From assembly GCA_023435925.1 (NCBI GenBank), contig JAEZLF010000266.1:1-20868 (forward strand): 20,868 nt of DNA, given 5' to 3'. The notes below the pieces were generated by a model. The model was not told where the DNA came from and did not search any database. It was given only the letters and a program-made list of their open reading frames with translations. The number at the start of each line of letters is the position of its first letter. Positions within the stretch are counted from its first letter, which is position 1. Below, piece by piece: positions 7,453 through 15,035 of the stretch. A program made the position numbers and the translations under genes. The stretch comes from Bacillota bacterium (GTDB lineage Bacteria > Bacillota > Clostridia > Acetivibrionales > DTU013).

Positions 7453-10400
7453 TTATCCCTTTAGCAGGGCTTTCCGGATAGCGGAAAGCCTCTTTTTCAG
7501 CCTTTTATGGTGTGGCTCAAGATACCCTTCCATGATTTCTACCAGTGTGAAGGCAATCTCAGCTGACACGGAACTGCCTTGTTGCTCCTGCACCTTAAGA
7601 GTCCGTTTGAATTCATCGGATATCTGTACAGGTATGTTCTTTATTTCCTCCAGGAGTTCGGACCGATCCAGCAGTTCCGGATAGAGACGGCTGAATATCT
7701 CCAGAATGAGTTCCGCGTCAGTGACCATGTCCCTTTTTGTCAGCTCGGCGAACATGTTTGGCAGAAGCGAAAGAATATCGGTTACCAAATCTTGTCTTTT
7801 CTTCACATCCAGTCCATTTGACACACACTCGGAGAACTGATCCGGAATATGCAGAACCAACTCCAGGGCTTCCCGGAAGAATTGATCAACCTCTTGCTCA
7901 TTGCTGTCTTCGGCTGTCGAAGCATAATCCGCCTTAAGCAGTAAAACAGAAGCATGACATATGGATCGACGCAGCGGATCGGGACGGCAGCTGTCAACCC
8001 ATTCGGCCATCTCCATGAGATAATCGGTCATCAGACGCCAATCTTCCGGATTCTCGTTTAAGCCATGCTTAATATAATCCTCCGTCGCTTTATATACAGA
8101 CGAATCCGCGACCTCCTCTTCACTCAATCGTTTATTTTCATGAAGATTGAGGATGGTTTGAATATACATCTGATTTGTCAGAGAAGCTTCATCATGGTAT
8201 CCACGTATAAGCTGTTCCTGTGCCAGTTCCAACAGAGCTTTCAGATATTTGCGGATGAACTCGCTATCCTTGAGCTTTTTCGGATAAAGCTCATTGCCCA
8301 GATGAACAAGCTTTTTCAGGTACTTATAAGCCGCTTCTTCTTTGTCCGCTGCAGTATCAGAACGATTGTCCCTCAACTCCTGCGGCACATTATTCGACTC
8401 AAGGGTTTCAACCACAACAGTATACAAACGGAACATGTCCACCTGCAGCTCCAAGTCCCCGCTTCGTTTTTCCAGCAGCTCCACGTAGCTGTTAAGTTTT
8501 TCAGCAAGCCCACTCATGACAAATCCATTGATCATAAAGTTCAAGTAAAAATAAGTGCCAAGGATCGTTAACAGAGATACATTTCCCTTTTCTATCAGGT
8601 GCCGGATGCCATCGTCACCCAGCCGTTCAAATGTAACAACAGCACGTTCAAAGCATTCCTTCGCATAATCGGGTTCCTTCAGAAGCCAATTGACGCACAA
8701 CAATGTCTGGGCATACAAGGCATCAGACATATACGAGTACCAATTGGCGGCTTCGCCGTCTTTCTTTGGATCGAACTGCCCGGCGGCATGAAGTGACGTT
8801 GTTTCCAAAGAGCACAATGCCTCCCGGCGTTTGGTAACGTCTTCATGGATGGTTTTCGATTTCAGACGCCAGGCGGCATATTGCTGGCGTAACTCAGAAA
8901 TGGCTTTTTGAGGAACGAAATCAACGGAAGCAGTAAGATAGGAATTCAGCAGTTCGTCATACACAATATAATTCTCCTGCGTACCTGGAACAGGAATACA
9001 GAGCAAGAAAAAAACGCCGGTCAAGGCATCGGGATTCTTACGCAATGGCTCAATTGCTCTTTTCATGTAGATGATCCATTCACCTTCGTTTCGGCGAAGC
9101 TTGCTGTTAAAAAGAAGCAACATTTCATACCAGGCAGCGCCATTATCGCAAAATGAATCAAAGTATTCCACGACAGCTGCTGGATCTCCCGCCCAATAAC
9201 CATACCAGATAAATTCGGATAAAGTAAAGGAATGATCGGACAAATTATCACGAAGTATTTGCAATATGGCAGCTGCGCTGTCACGCACGGCATCGCCGAT
9301 ATGCATCATCAGAGCACTTCTGAAGGAATCATGGGCAAGCTGCCAGGTTAATCCACGCGTATCCTTCAGAGTACCGCGCAGATAACCCTTCAAGGAGAAC
9401 AGCTCCAATTCTGTTACCTCACGCCCCAAATTCACAGACAGTGCATCGCGGAAAATCCAATGGGGAATCGCAGCCCGTGATACCCATAAAAGTCTCAGTG
9501 CAGCTATGGCAAGTTCCCCATATGCCATCTTTGCACGGTTAATAACCACATCAAAAACGCCGTCGACATTGCCTGGGATTTCACTGATGAGCTGCTTCAT
9601 AAAGGATAAATGAGCATCCGGCCCGGTAAAGGCCAGGTAATCTGGCCCGGTCATATTCATCAGGCATTCCGAGAGTGCGCGGACATGAAGTGCCTTGGCA
9701 TACTTGGTTGATAGGAGCTTATGAATGGCGAGGTCGATAATTTCCGCAGAAAACCTCTTACCATAATCACGGGCCGTATTTGCCATAATTTCACCGATCA
9801 GCTCTGCCGAAAGCGGCGGCACATAGATGAATTTGTGCTCCATGCAGGGAGTCAGACTGCCCTCCGCGGCTGAAAAAACAACCGTTACGTTGGACGGAAT
9901 ATCATCCAGCCAGTAGAGTGTTCCAAAATCGTCGTCATTTTCAAGAAGCATATCGACATCGCACAGAATGAAAAATATATCATATGCGTTATGAAGCAGC
10001 GAGAGAAAGCGGTGGATTATTCCGGACAACGTCCTGGTAACGGCTTCTTTTTTCGAAAGGTCATCACGATTGTCCCAATAATCTTGTTGGATGGCGATGG
10101 AAGCGTCAATCGCGCTATCCAAGCTCTCCCGTTCCTCTTCCGGGCAAATATCGACAGCGGGTGCCTCCAGCTGTTCCACCAGCTGCCCCAGCATGATATC
10201 AGCTGTGAGATCGCCGAAATGGCTTTCTGCAATGTACTTTACCAGAAGAATGGGCTTTTCGTGGTGTTCTTCACGCCAAATTTCGACGAACATCAGACTG
10301 TAGCATAGCTGAGCCATATATGTGGTAACCCCACTACCGCGTTCTCCCGTCACCCAGTAAAAACCCGGATGCTCCATGGTTTCCTGCAGGTTATCCCGGA

Positions 10401-11205
10401 ATTCCGGGGATGGATCAGGAGTACCTGTTGCATTCCGCCGAATCGTGGATTTTCCCAGCGACGTCAGGATATCCTTCGAATATGCTGCCCAGGTAGTCTT
10501 TTCTGAACTTACCGCCGCAACCTCCCTATCAAAGCTTGCCTTTAAATCGGAATAGATCATGGCATCAAGCGCTTCAAGACCGTTAACTTTACCCGCAACA
10601 TAGTTCCAGCCTGCCGCATACTCCTTAATGTTATGTATATGGTCGCTCATTGTTTCGCGGATTTCAGCCTTCAGCGCCTGCTGTGCATCATATCCGGAGC
10701 AGAACACGGCTCGCTGCCCGTCTGTCATGTCTTCATAGGGAAGGCCTGTTCGCTGATAGACGAAAACATCATCATGGGACATATGCTTCAAGCCGTAATA
10801 GATTTCCAGATGGGTGACACTGCGGCCTGAGATTTCATCCTCTGTAATATCCAGGTTCGGTGCGTCATTTATATTCTGTACAGAAGTCTCAGCTCTGTAT
10901 CTGGCTTCCTCGTCCGGATATTTCGCCCCTTCTCCGAAGGGAATCCATCCATAGCGATCCCCCAACAGTACTACCATACGCGGAATGCATTCCTCAACAC
11001 CGTCAAGGCACAAACGAAGAACAGCCTCCTCTTGGGAAAGATCAGGCTGCGTTGTTGTCCCGCGGAGATCAAGAATCTGCAAGTCCCAGCCCTTTTGGAA
11101 TAACTCGGCTTGAAGTGCTGCGAAAGCGTGGTATTTTAAATAATCCCGCTCCTCATGCATATCTTGAAATGAGGAGGAGAGGAATATCTTAAACTGCCTG
11201 CTCAA
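7453..11205 (-). CDS. Large STAND NTPase: DUF4062 + NACHT-like P-loop + helical repeats
   Basis: Predicted 1250-aa signal-transduction ATPase of the NLR-like kind. Numbered from the TTG start, residues 4-90 form a DUF4062 domain (KIFLSSSFQDMHEERDYL, then LLGDRYGWIPF, then SVTHLEIYYGL near 129-139), an effector or adaptor fold also found in TEP1- and NPHP3-like proteins. Residues about 270-480 are a NACHT-like NTPase with Walker A GERGSGVTT at 287-295 and Walker B IFFILCDVDMLLE near 410-422. The remaining ~700 residues are alpha-helical, TPR-like repeats that in this family act as the sensor. The usual Walker A lysine is a valine (codon GTT). The start is TTG 11205, since GGAGG lies 9 nt upstream; an in-frame TTG at 11238 has no RBS. 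Related bacterial STAND proteins include antiphage Avs-type systems, but no function is shown here. Bracketed by two 41-bp palindromes. Confidence 0.8.
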   Translation of the reverse strand: MSRQFKIFLSSSFQDMHEERDYLKYHAFAALQAELFQKGWDLQILDLRGTTTQPDLSQEEAVLRLCLDGVEECIPRMVVLLGDRYGWIPFGEGAKYPDEEARYRAETSVQNINDAPNLDITEDEISGRSVTHLEIYYGLKHMSHDDVFVYQRTGLPYEDMTDGQRAVFCSGYDAQQALKAEIRETMSDHIHNIKEYAAGWNYVAGKVNGLEALDAMIYSDLKASFDREVAAVSSEKTTWAAYSKDILTSLGKSTIRRNATGTPDPSPEFRDNLQETMEHPGFYWVTGERGSGVTTYMAQLCYSLMFVEIWREEHHEKPILLVKYIAESHFGDLTADIMLGQLVEQLEAPAVDICPEEERESLDSAIDASIAIQQDYWDNRDDLSKKEAVTRTLSGIIHRFLSLLHNAYDIFFILCDVDMLLENDDDFGTLYWLDDIPSNVTVVFSAAEGSLTPCMEHKFIYVPPLSAELIGEIMANTARDYGKRFSAEIIDLAIHKLLSTKYAKALHVRALSECLMNMTGPDYLAFTGPDAHLSFMKQLISEIPGNVDGVFDVVINRAKMAYGELAIAALRLLWVSRAAIPHWIFRDALSVNLGREVTELELFSLKGYLRGTLKDTRGLTWQLAHDSFRSALMMHIGDAVRDSAAAILQILRDNLSDHSFTLSEFIWYGYWAGDPAAVVEYFDSFCDNGAAWYEMLLLFNSKLRRNEGEWIIYMKRAIEPLRKNPDALTGVFFLLCIPVPGTQENYIVYDELLNSYLTASVDFVPQKAISELRQQYAAWRLKSKTIHEDVTKRREALCSLETTSLHAAGQFDPKKDGEAANWYSYMSDALYAQTLLCVNWLLKEPDYAKECFERAVVTFERLGDDGIRHLIEKGNVSLLTILGTYFYLNFMINGFVMSGLAEKLNSYVELLEKRSGDLELQVDMFRLYTVVVETLESNNVPQELRDNRSDTAADKEEAAYKYLKKLVHLGNELYPKKLKDSEFIRKYLKALLELAQEQLIRGYHDEASLTNQMYIQTILNLHENKRLSEEEVADSSVYKATEDYIKHGLNENPEDWRLMTDYLMEMAEWVDSCRPDPLRRSICHASVLLLKADYASTAEDSNEQEVDQFFREALELVLHIPDQFSECVSNGLDVKKRQDLVTDILSLLPNMFAELTKRDMVTDAELILEIFSRLYPELLDRSELLEEIKNIPVQISDEFKRTLKVQEQQGSSVSAEIAFTLVEIMEGYLEPHHKRLKKRLSAIRKALLKG

Positions 11206-11306
11206 AGGGGACCGCCTCCATTTTACGTTGATAGACAAACCTTACGATATAAAATATTCAATAGTCCCTCCGCAGCTATGCCAAGCTCCTCTAAACCTGT
11301 ACCTTA

Positions 11307-11347
11307 TTCCGGCATAGAGCGTCGATAACTCCTATCTTATGCCGGAA
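11307..11347. repeat. 41-bp palindromic element, copy B
   Basis: Perfect 10-bp arms identical to those of copy A, around a 21-nt loop that differs at eight positions. It lies about 30 nt past the stop of the MshEN-CheX gene and about 100 nt before the STAND gene start, so both copies sit just 3' of a minus-strand gene. The rest of the leader (11206-11306) shows TTGGCA, 17 nt, then TTGAAT on the minus strand as a poor promoter candidate and no recognised riboswitch. Confidence 0.75.
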
Positions 11348-11378
11348 ACCCTTGCATAAGGAATTTATCTGATTGACT

Positions 11379-12263
11379 TCATTCTACATGGCTGATCAGC
11401 AGATCAAATTTGCCCCAAGGCAGTTGACAGGATATCACATAAACTTTTTCCGCATACTGTACAGCAGCCTCTCTCTCCACAAACTGAGGAGTCATCTCAA
11501 GCTCAATACCATTATTGGACATATTGACCAGGAAAACCCCGTTATGGAGATTCAAGAATTCTCCGACAGAAGCTTGCGCAAGCTCATCTGCTTCCTTCAA
11601 GTCCTCTTCTGCGAATTTTGCCGCCAGTCTGATAAAGACATCCGTATTGCAGGTAATGCCCGTTTTTATATGAATTTTTCCGGTGATTTCCTGACTTACA
11701 AACCAATCTGTTCTATATCCGGATTGAAGCAGGTTGATTTCAACGGTCGGATTATCATCCACAAATCGAATCAGGTTTTTTATAAGAAGTGTTACATAAT
11801 CACTGTAGGTTTTGCTTAACACACTCTCCCCAAGCTTCTTGAAAATTTGTTCGATTTCCTGTCCATCGTCATTTCTGACCATATTGAATTGTCTGGTCGA
11901 CATGCCGCTTTCTCTTTTGTAATCCTCCAACGCCCTTTGTAATTGCTCCAGAGTGAAATAATTCCGGTCAATTAAAGCCTGTCCCAACAAAAGGTGTCCT
12001 TGTTTCTGGGCCGCCAGCAATGTATTGAGCTGTTCTTCGTTGATGAAGCCCTTCTCTATGGCAAGCTCCCCAAATCTCTTGTCCGCTTTTTTCTGCATAT
12101 TGTGAATTTGTTCAACCTGTGCAGGGTTCATCATTCCGGCGTTTATTGCAATAACACCCAGCTTCAGGTGCGCCAAACGCTGATATTCGAGGGCATCCGC
12201 CAACTGCTCCGTGCTGATCAGACCTTTATTCAGAAGATAGTGACCAAAATATTGGCTAAACAT
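11379..12263 (-). CDS. MshEN-repeat + CheX-like phosphatase fusion
   Basis: A 294-aa cytoplasmic protein with two parts. Residues 5-115 contain four repeats of the type found at the N-terminus of MshE/GspE ATPases (FGHYLLNKGLISTEQLADAL; LGVIAINAGMMNPAQVEQI; FGELAIEKGFINEEQL; LGQALIDRNYFTLEQLQRAL). In MshE, pairs of this motif bind cyclic di-GMP. Residues 145-290 resemble the CheC/CheX fold of CheY phosphatases: E235-x2-N238 (VGEFLN) followed by P259 approximates the active-site pattern ExxN...P, though the preceding D/S position is Ala. The ATG has GGGGTG about 6 nt upstream. It follows the CheY-like gene by 12 nt, so the neighbour is its probable substrate. c-di-GMP control is inference; the conserved Arg of the motif is mostly replaced. 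Confidence 0.75.
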   Translation of the reverse strand: MFSQYFGHYLLNKGLISTEQLADALEYQRLAHLKLGVIAINAGMMNPAQVEQIHNMQKKADKRFGELAIEKGFINEEQLNTLLAAQKQGHLLLGQALIDRNYFTLEQLQRALEDYKRESGMSTRQFNMVRNDDGQEIEQIFKKLGESVLSKTYSDYVTLLIKNLIRFVDDNPTVEINLLQSGYRTDWFVSQEITGKIHIKTGITCNTDVFIRLAAKFAEEDLKEADELAQASVGEFLNLHNGVFLVNMSNNGIELEMTPQFVEREAAVQYAEKVYVISCQLPWGKFDLLISHVE

Positions 12264-12275
12264 TTTTCACACCCC

Positions 12276-12647
12276 TTATTCAAATAAATTCTTGACAATG
12301 TGCTCGATCTGAGTCTTTTCCCAGGGCTTTTGAATAAAATCTGAAGCGCCTGCATCCATAGCGGCTTTCAGGTGGTTCCTGGTGCCTGAAGATGACAGTA
12401 TGACGACTTTTAGCCCTGCATTTACAGCCTTCATTTCGTTTAAGGCATCAATTCCATTTTTATCAGGCATCACAATATCCAGAAATACAAGATCAGGGGT
12501 GTACTTTTTAAATGCCTCGACAGATTCCTGACCATTGGCTGCTTCCACAATATCGTATTCGCCGCATTCCATGAGACAGTCCTTTAATTTTTTTCTGACA
12601 AGAAGAGAGTCGTCGCAGATAAGGATCGTTGGCCGGTTTTCGCTCAT
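12276..12647 (-). CDS. Stand-alone CheY-like receiver protein
   Basis: Single receiver domain of 123 aa with no output domain. The phosphorylation site is complete: D12/D13 (ICDDS), phospho-acceptor D57 (LVFLDIVMPD), S85 in ILSSSG at the Thr/Ser switch position, and K107 (QKPW). Such proteins act by protein-protein contact after phosphorylation by a histidine kinase encoded elsewhere. The next gene, 12 nt downstream, carries a CheX-like phosphatase domain, so the pair probably sets the lifetime of the phosphorylated form. The ATG has a GGGGG-type RBS 7 nt upstream and a promoter about 40 nt further. No kinase, methyl-accepting protein or motor gene is visible nearby. Confidence 0.93.
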   Translation of the reverse strand: MSENRPTILICDDSLLVRKKLKDCLMECGEYDIVEAANGQESVEAFKKYTPDLVFLDIVMPDKNGIDALNEMKAVNAGLKVVILSSSGTRNHLKAAMDAGASDFIQKPWEKTQIEHIVKNLFE

Positions 12648-12686
12648 AATAATACCCCCGAAATATGCAATTTTTACACTTATTCT

Positions 12687-12715
12687 ATACTATCGTATTT
12701 GAGTCCATCTGTAAA
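12687..12715 (-). promoter_or_regulatory. Promoter of the cheY-like operon
   Basis: Minus strand TTTACA (12715-12710), 17-nt spacer, TAGTAT (12692-12687), about 40 nt before the ATG. The match is moderate. Confidence 0.4.
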
Positions 12716-12776
12716 GAATGTAGTTTTTTGTTATTTTTGAGCACTGCTATATTGGAGCGGTAAACTTCATGATGCC

Positions 12777-12806
12777 TTTAACCTTTCAGAAGCTGGCGCA
12801 TACTAT
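12777..12806 (+). promoter_or_regulatory. Promoter of the FG-GAP/TPR-like gene
   Basis: TTTAAC (12777-12782), 18 nt, TACTAT (12801-12806) within TACTATATAA, about 33 nt before the start codon. The intergenic region is divergent with the cheY-like promoter. The match is moderate and the exact hexamers are uncertain. Confidence 0.4.
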
Positions 12807-12839
12807 ATAAGAGTAATATCTGTGTAAAGGAGAATGTTC

Positions 12840-13811
12840 ATGCAGATGATCCGAGGCTCAGGACTGCAAGCACTTGATAAAATAGTCCGCAGCAGCCTTA
12901 AATATTATGCCGATACATTTAAAATAGACAGCTTCAGACAGAATTTATTTGGTACAGCCAAATGGAATCCAACGTTTGAATTGCCCTCATTGGAACTGCC
13001 CTCCCTTGATTCACTCAGAAAGCCCGTGGAAGCAATGGTAAAGAATCTGAACAACGCTGTCTCACAATTGACATCAAAGCCGGAGAAGGTCGATTACAGA
13101 GCACTGGTAAGCAGCTTTCTGCCTCCGGGTGCGAAACTGTTGAAGCCCCAATTCCCCCAAAATTCAAATGAAATTCAGTTTGCCGACCTGGACGGCGACA
13201 AACGCAGCGAGCTTGTCGCATCGTACAAAACCAATGAAGGTGTGAAAACAATTGTACTCAAGAAGGATGAGGTTCAGTGGTATAAAATGTCTGAGATCAG
13301 CAACCCGGATTTCGAGGAAATACATTATCGGGAAAGTACAAATATAGCAGGAGACGGCAAGAAATATCTGCTGTTAGGACTGACATCAAGACTACAGGGC
13401 CGCACGCTTTTTGCCTATTCATTGGATAAGGACAGTGCCAGAAAAATATTCAGCAAAAAGTACAGCATGATCGATTTGCAGAATGCCCGATCTTCCGCGT
13501 CAAGAGCCTCTCTGGCTCTGTGGAATGAGCAGGCTCCGGGCATATATGACATTGAGCTGGTGAACTGGAACGGATTCGAGCTGGAGAAGCTGGACAATAC
13601 ACGTTACTTAGCCGGGAAAGTGGTTCCCTATTATATCAGGAAGCTCAGACAAAATCCTGATGATGCCGCAGGCTGGTATAATCTCGCAGATGCTATGTCA
13701 AAGACAGGAAATACATCCAATGCTGTGACAGCTGTCAGGTTTGGCCTGGAACAAAATCCGGATGCCACACTCCGGGACAGATTCACTGCACTTAGCAGCA
13801 AGCTTCAGTAG
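12840..13811 (+). CDS. Uncharacterised protein with FG-GAP-like and TPR-like segments
   Basis: 323-aa protein of unknown function with no signal peptide or clear membrane segment. The N-terminal 100 residues are basic/helical, with an internal repeat ELPSLELPSL. Around residues 113-126 the motif FADLDGDKRSELV is a typical calcium-binding FG-GAP/VCBS blade (DxDGDxxxEL), and the following 120 residues alternate like beta-propeller strands. Residues about 274-320 read like one or two TPR units (NPDDAAGWYNLADAMSKTG). The ATG at 12840 has GGAG 7 nt upstream; the ATG two codons earlier (12834) is too close to it. It ends before two tandem terminators, so it is monocistronic. Its divergence from the CheY-like pair may be regulatory coincidence. 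Confidence 0.75.
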   Translation: MQMIRGSGLQALDKIVRSSLKYYADTFKIDSFRQNLFGTAKWNPTFELPSLELPSLDSLRKPVEAMVKNLNNAVSQLTSKPEKVDYRALVSSFLPPGAKLLKPQFPQNSNEIQFADLDGDKRSELVASYKTNEGVKTIVLKKDEVQWYKMSEISNPDFEEIHYRESTNIAGDGKKYLLLGLTSRLQGRTLFAYSLDKDSARKIFSKKYSMIDLQNARSSASRASLALWNEQAPGIYDIELVNWNGFELEKLDNTRYLAGKVVPYYIRKLRQNPDDAAGWYNLADAMSKTGNTSNAVTAVRFGLEQNPDATLRDRFTALSSKLQ

Positions 13812-13817
13812 CAAAGC

Positions 13818-13846
13818 CAGTCGCCACATGGCACAACTGTTTTTTT
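13818..13846 (+). terminator. Terminator after the FG-GAP/TPR-like gene
   Basis: A stem CAGT...GCCA-CA-TGGC...ACTG with an internal bulge is followed directly by seven T. It begins 7 nt after the stop codon. Confidence 0.6.
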
Positions 13847-13861
13847 AACTCAACCCATCAG

Positions 13862-13896
13862 GGCCTTCCCGCAAAATGCCGGAATGCCTTTTTTTT
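13862..13896 (+). terminator. Second, tandem terminator
   Basis: GGCCTTCC pairs with GGAATGCC (one mismatch) across an 11-nt loop and is followed by eight T. It is a stronger intrinsic terminator than the preceding one and isolates the downstream sporulation pair. Confidence 0.75.
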
Positions 13897-13983
13897 ATTC
13901 ACTCGCTCAACATTGTTGTCGCCAAATCTAATCTACTCAATATACTGGTAATAGGCGACCGCACTTAAAAAGGATTTTGCGCC

Positions 13984-13998
13984 GCCTGAAGGAGGCGT
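13984..13998 (+). promoter_or_regulatory. RBS inside a small hairpin
   Basis: CGCCTGAAGGAGGCG forms a 5-bp stem with the Shine-Dalgarno AAGGAGG spanning loop and 3' arm, 8 nt before the ATG of the unknown gene at 14004. Partial RBS masking is possible, though the stem is short. Confidence 0.4.
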
Positions 13999-14003
13999 AG
14001 AGT

Positions 14004-15035
14004 ATGTCTTCCAAGCCAATTGGCCTGCTTGACAATATAAGGATCAATAATGGTCCGGATGGTCTGAAGAATTTTGTTCAAAACCTTCTTCAGGAAAACA
14101 GAGAAAAAGCATTTGAATTGATCAATGATACAAATTTACAGTTCAGAACACTGTATCTGCTGCGAAATATGATCCGGAAAGCCAATGCAGAAAGTGCCCT
14201 GAATCCGTTGTTCCTTCAGGCATTGGAGATGGCTGCGGAATTGACCGGCACTTCAGGATTAACCGGTCAAAATGCCGCAAAAGCTGAAAAGAACTTTCGT
14301 CAAAGAAACGAAAATGCCATCTCCGCGCTTCAATGGATGATAAAAACCGGAGCCGTGGATCGCTTCCGGGATGGAGCCATAGATGAGGCCCCGGACAAAG
14401 AATATGACCGTCTGATGGAGCGTGCGGCAGCGTTATTGACAAAAAGCTTCAGAGATACCACAGTGTTACCGGAGCTGGCAGAGATGATCTTTACGCAGTA
14501 TAGGAACGGCAAGCTGATACACGAACTTGTATGGGCTTTTTTCGAAGCCCGGAATCCTGATAGCCTCCTGTTGATAGCCCTACGGCTCAATTCTCCTGAC
14601 CGGAGAGACAAAGAATTGGCAGAAAGACTTCTGTGTTTTATTCCTGAAACAGAAAAATGGTCCGGACATACAGGCTTGATGGCTTACAACGGGGTTCTTT
14701 ACTGGCTCCGGGAAAACAAGCCATTCATGTACTATACAGGAGAAAGTCTGCACTTATGCAGCTCGCCCAGACATTATGCCGTATCATTACCTGCTAAATA
14801 CCTATGCCGGCCGGTCTCAATAGATACCGGTGAGCCGCTCAGTCCTTTAAATGAATTGGAAACAAAACTTTTACTGCCATTCAGAGAGCTTCCGGAGCAG
14901 ACTCAGCAGAAGCTTGCAGACTTCTCTCCGAAGCTATACAGAAGCAATGTTTATCTATGGAATACCTGGATACGGCTTCCTCTTAACGAGCAGATCAGCT
15001 TCGCGGTACGGATGAACGGAGGGATGATGCCATGA
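14004..15035 (+). CDS. Unknown protein coupled to spore transglutaminase
   Basis: 343-aa protein that I do not recognise. Predicted mainly alpha-helical, with no signal peptide, no transmembrane segment and no metal or nucleotide motif. The N-terminal 60 residues are charged and repeat-like (ENREKAFELINDTNLQFRTL). A HEAT/TPR-like helical pattern runs through 140-220, and the C-terminal third contains aromatic-rich strands (GVLYWLRENKPFMYYTGE). The ATG has AAGGAGG 8 nt upstream. Its stop overlaps the tgl start by 4 nt (ATGA), so the two are translated together. A role in spore coat assembly, for example as partner or substrate of Tgl, follows only from this coupling. Confidence 0.8.
   Translation: MSSKPIGLLDNIRINNGPDGLKNFVQNLLQENREKAFELINDTNLQFRTLYLLRNMIRKANAESALNPLFLQALEMAAELTGTSGLTGQNAAKAEKNFRQRNENAISALQWMIKTGAVDRFRDGAIDEAPDKEYDRLMERAAALLTKSFRDTTVLPELAEMIFTQYRNGKLIHELVWAFFEARNPDSLLLIALRLNSPDRRDKELAERLLCFIPETEKWSGHTGLMAYNGVLYWLRENKPFMYYTGESLHLCSSPRHYAVSLPAKYLCRPVSIDTGEPLSPLNELETKLLLPFRELPEQTQQKLADFSPKLYRSNVYLWNTWIRLPLNEQISFAVRMNGGMMP

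Noticed and set aside
8065..8571. Plus-strand frame of 168 codons inside the STAND gene
   Set aside because: Antisense to a well supported coding sequence, with no RBS and an implausible Ile/Phe/Gln-rich composition.
11206..11238. Longer start for the STAND protein (MSINVKW...)
   Set aside because: The extension covers the GGAGG that fits the TTG at 11205, and the DUF4062 homology begins just after that codon.
11206..11306. Possible riboswitch or structured RNA in the STAND gene leader
   Set aside because: Apart from the 41-bp palindrome I found no conserved riboswitch core or convincing paired elements by eye.
11373..11819. Plus-strand frame of 148 codons opposite the MshEN-CheX gene
   Set aside because: Shadow of the real gene; no recognisable domain and no RBS.
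13873..13888. ATGCCGGAA inside the second terminator as a third copy of the 41-bp palindrome
   Set aside because: Only nine bases match one arm; the opposite arm and loop are absent, and the stem pairs differently as a normal terminator.
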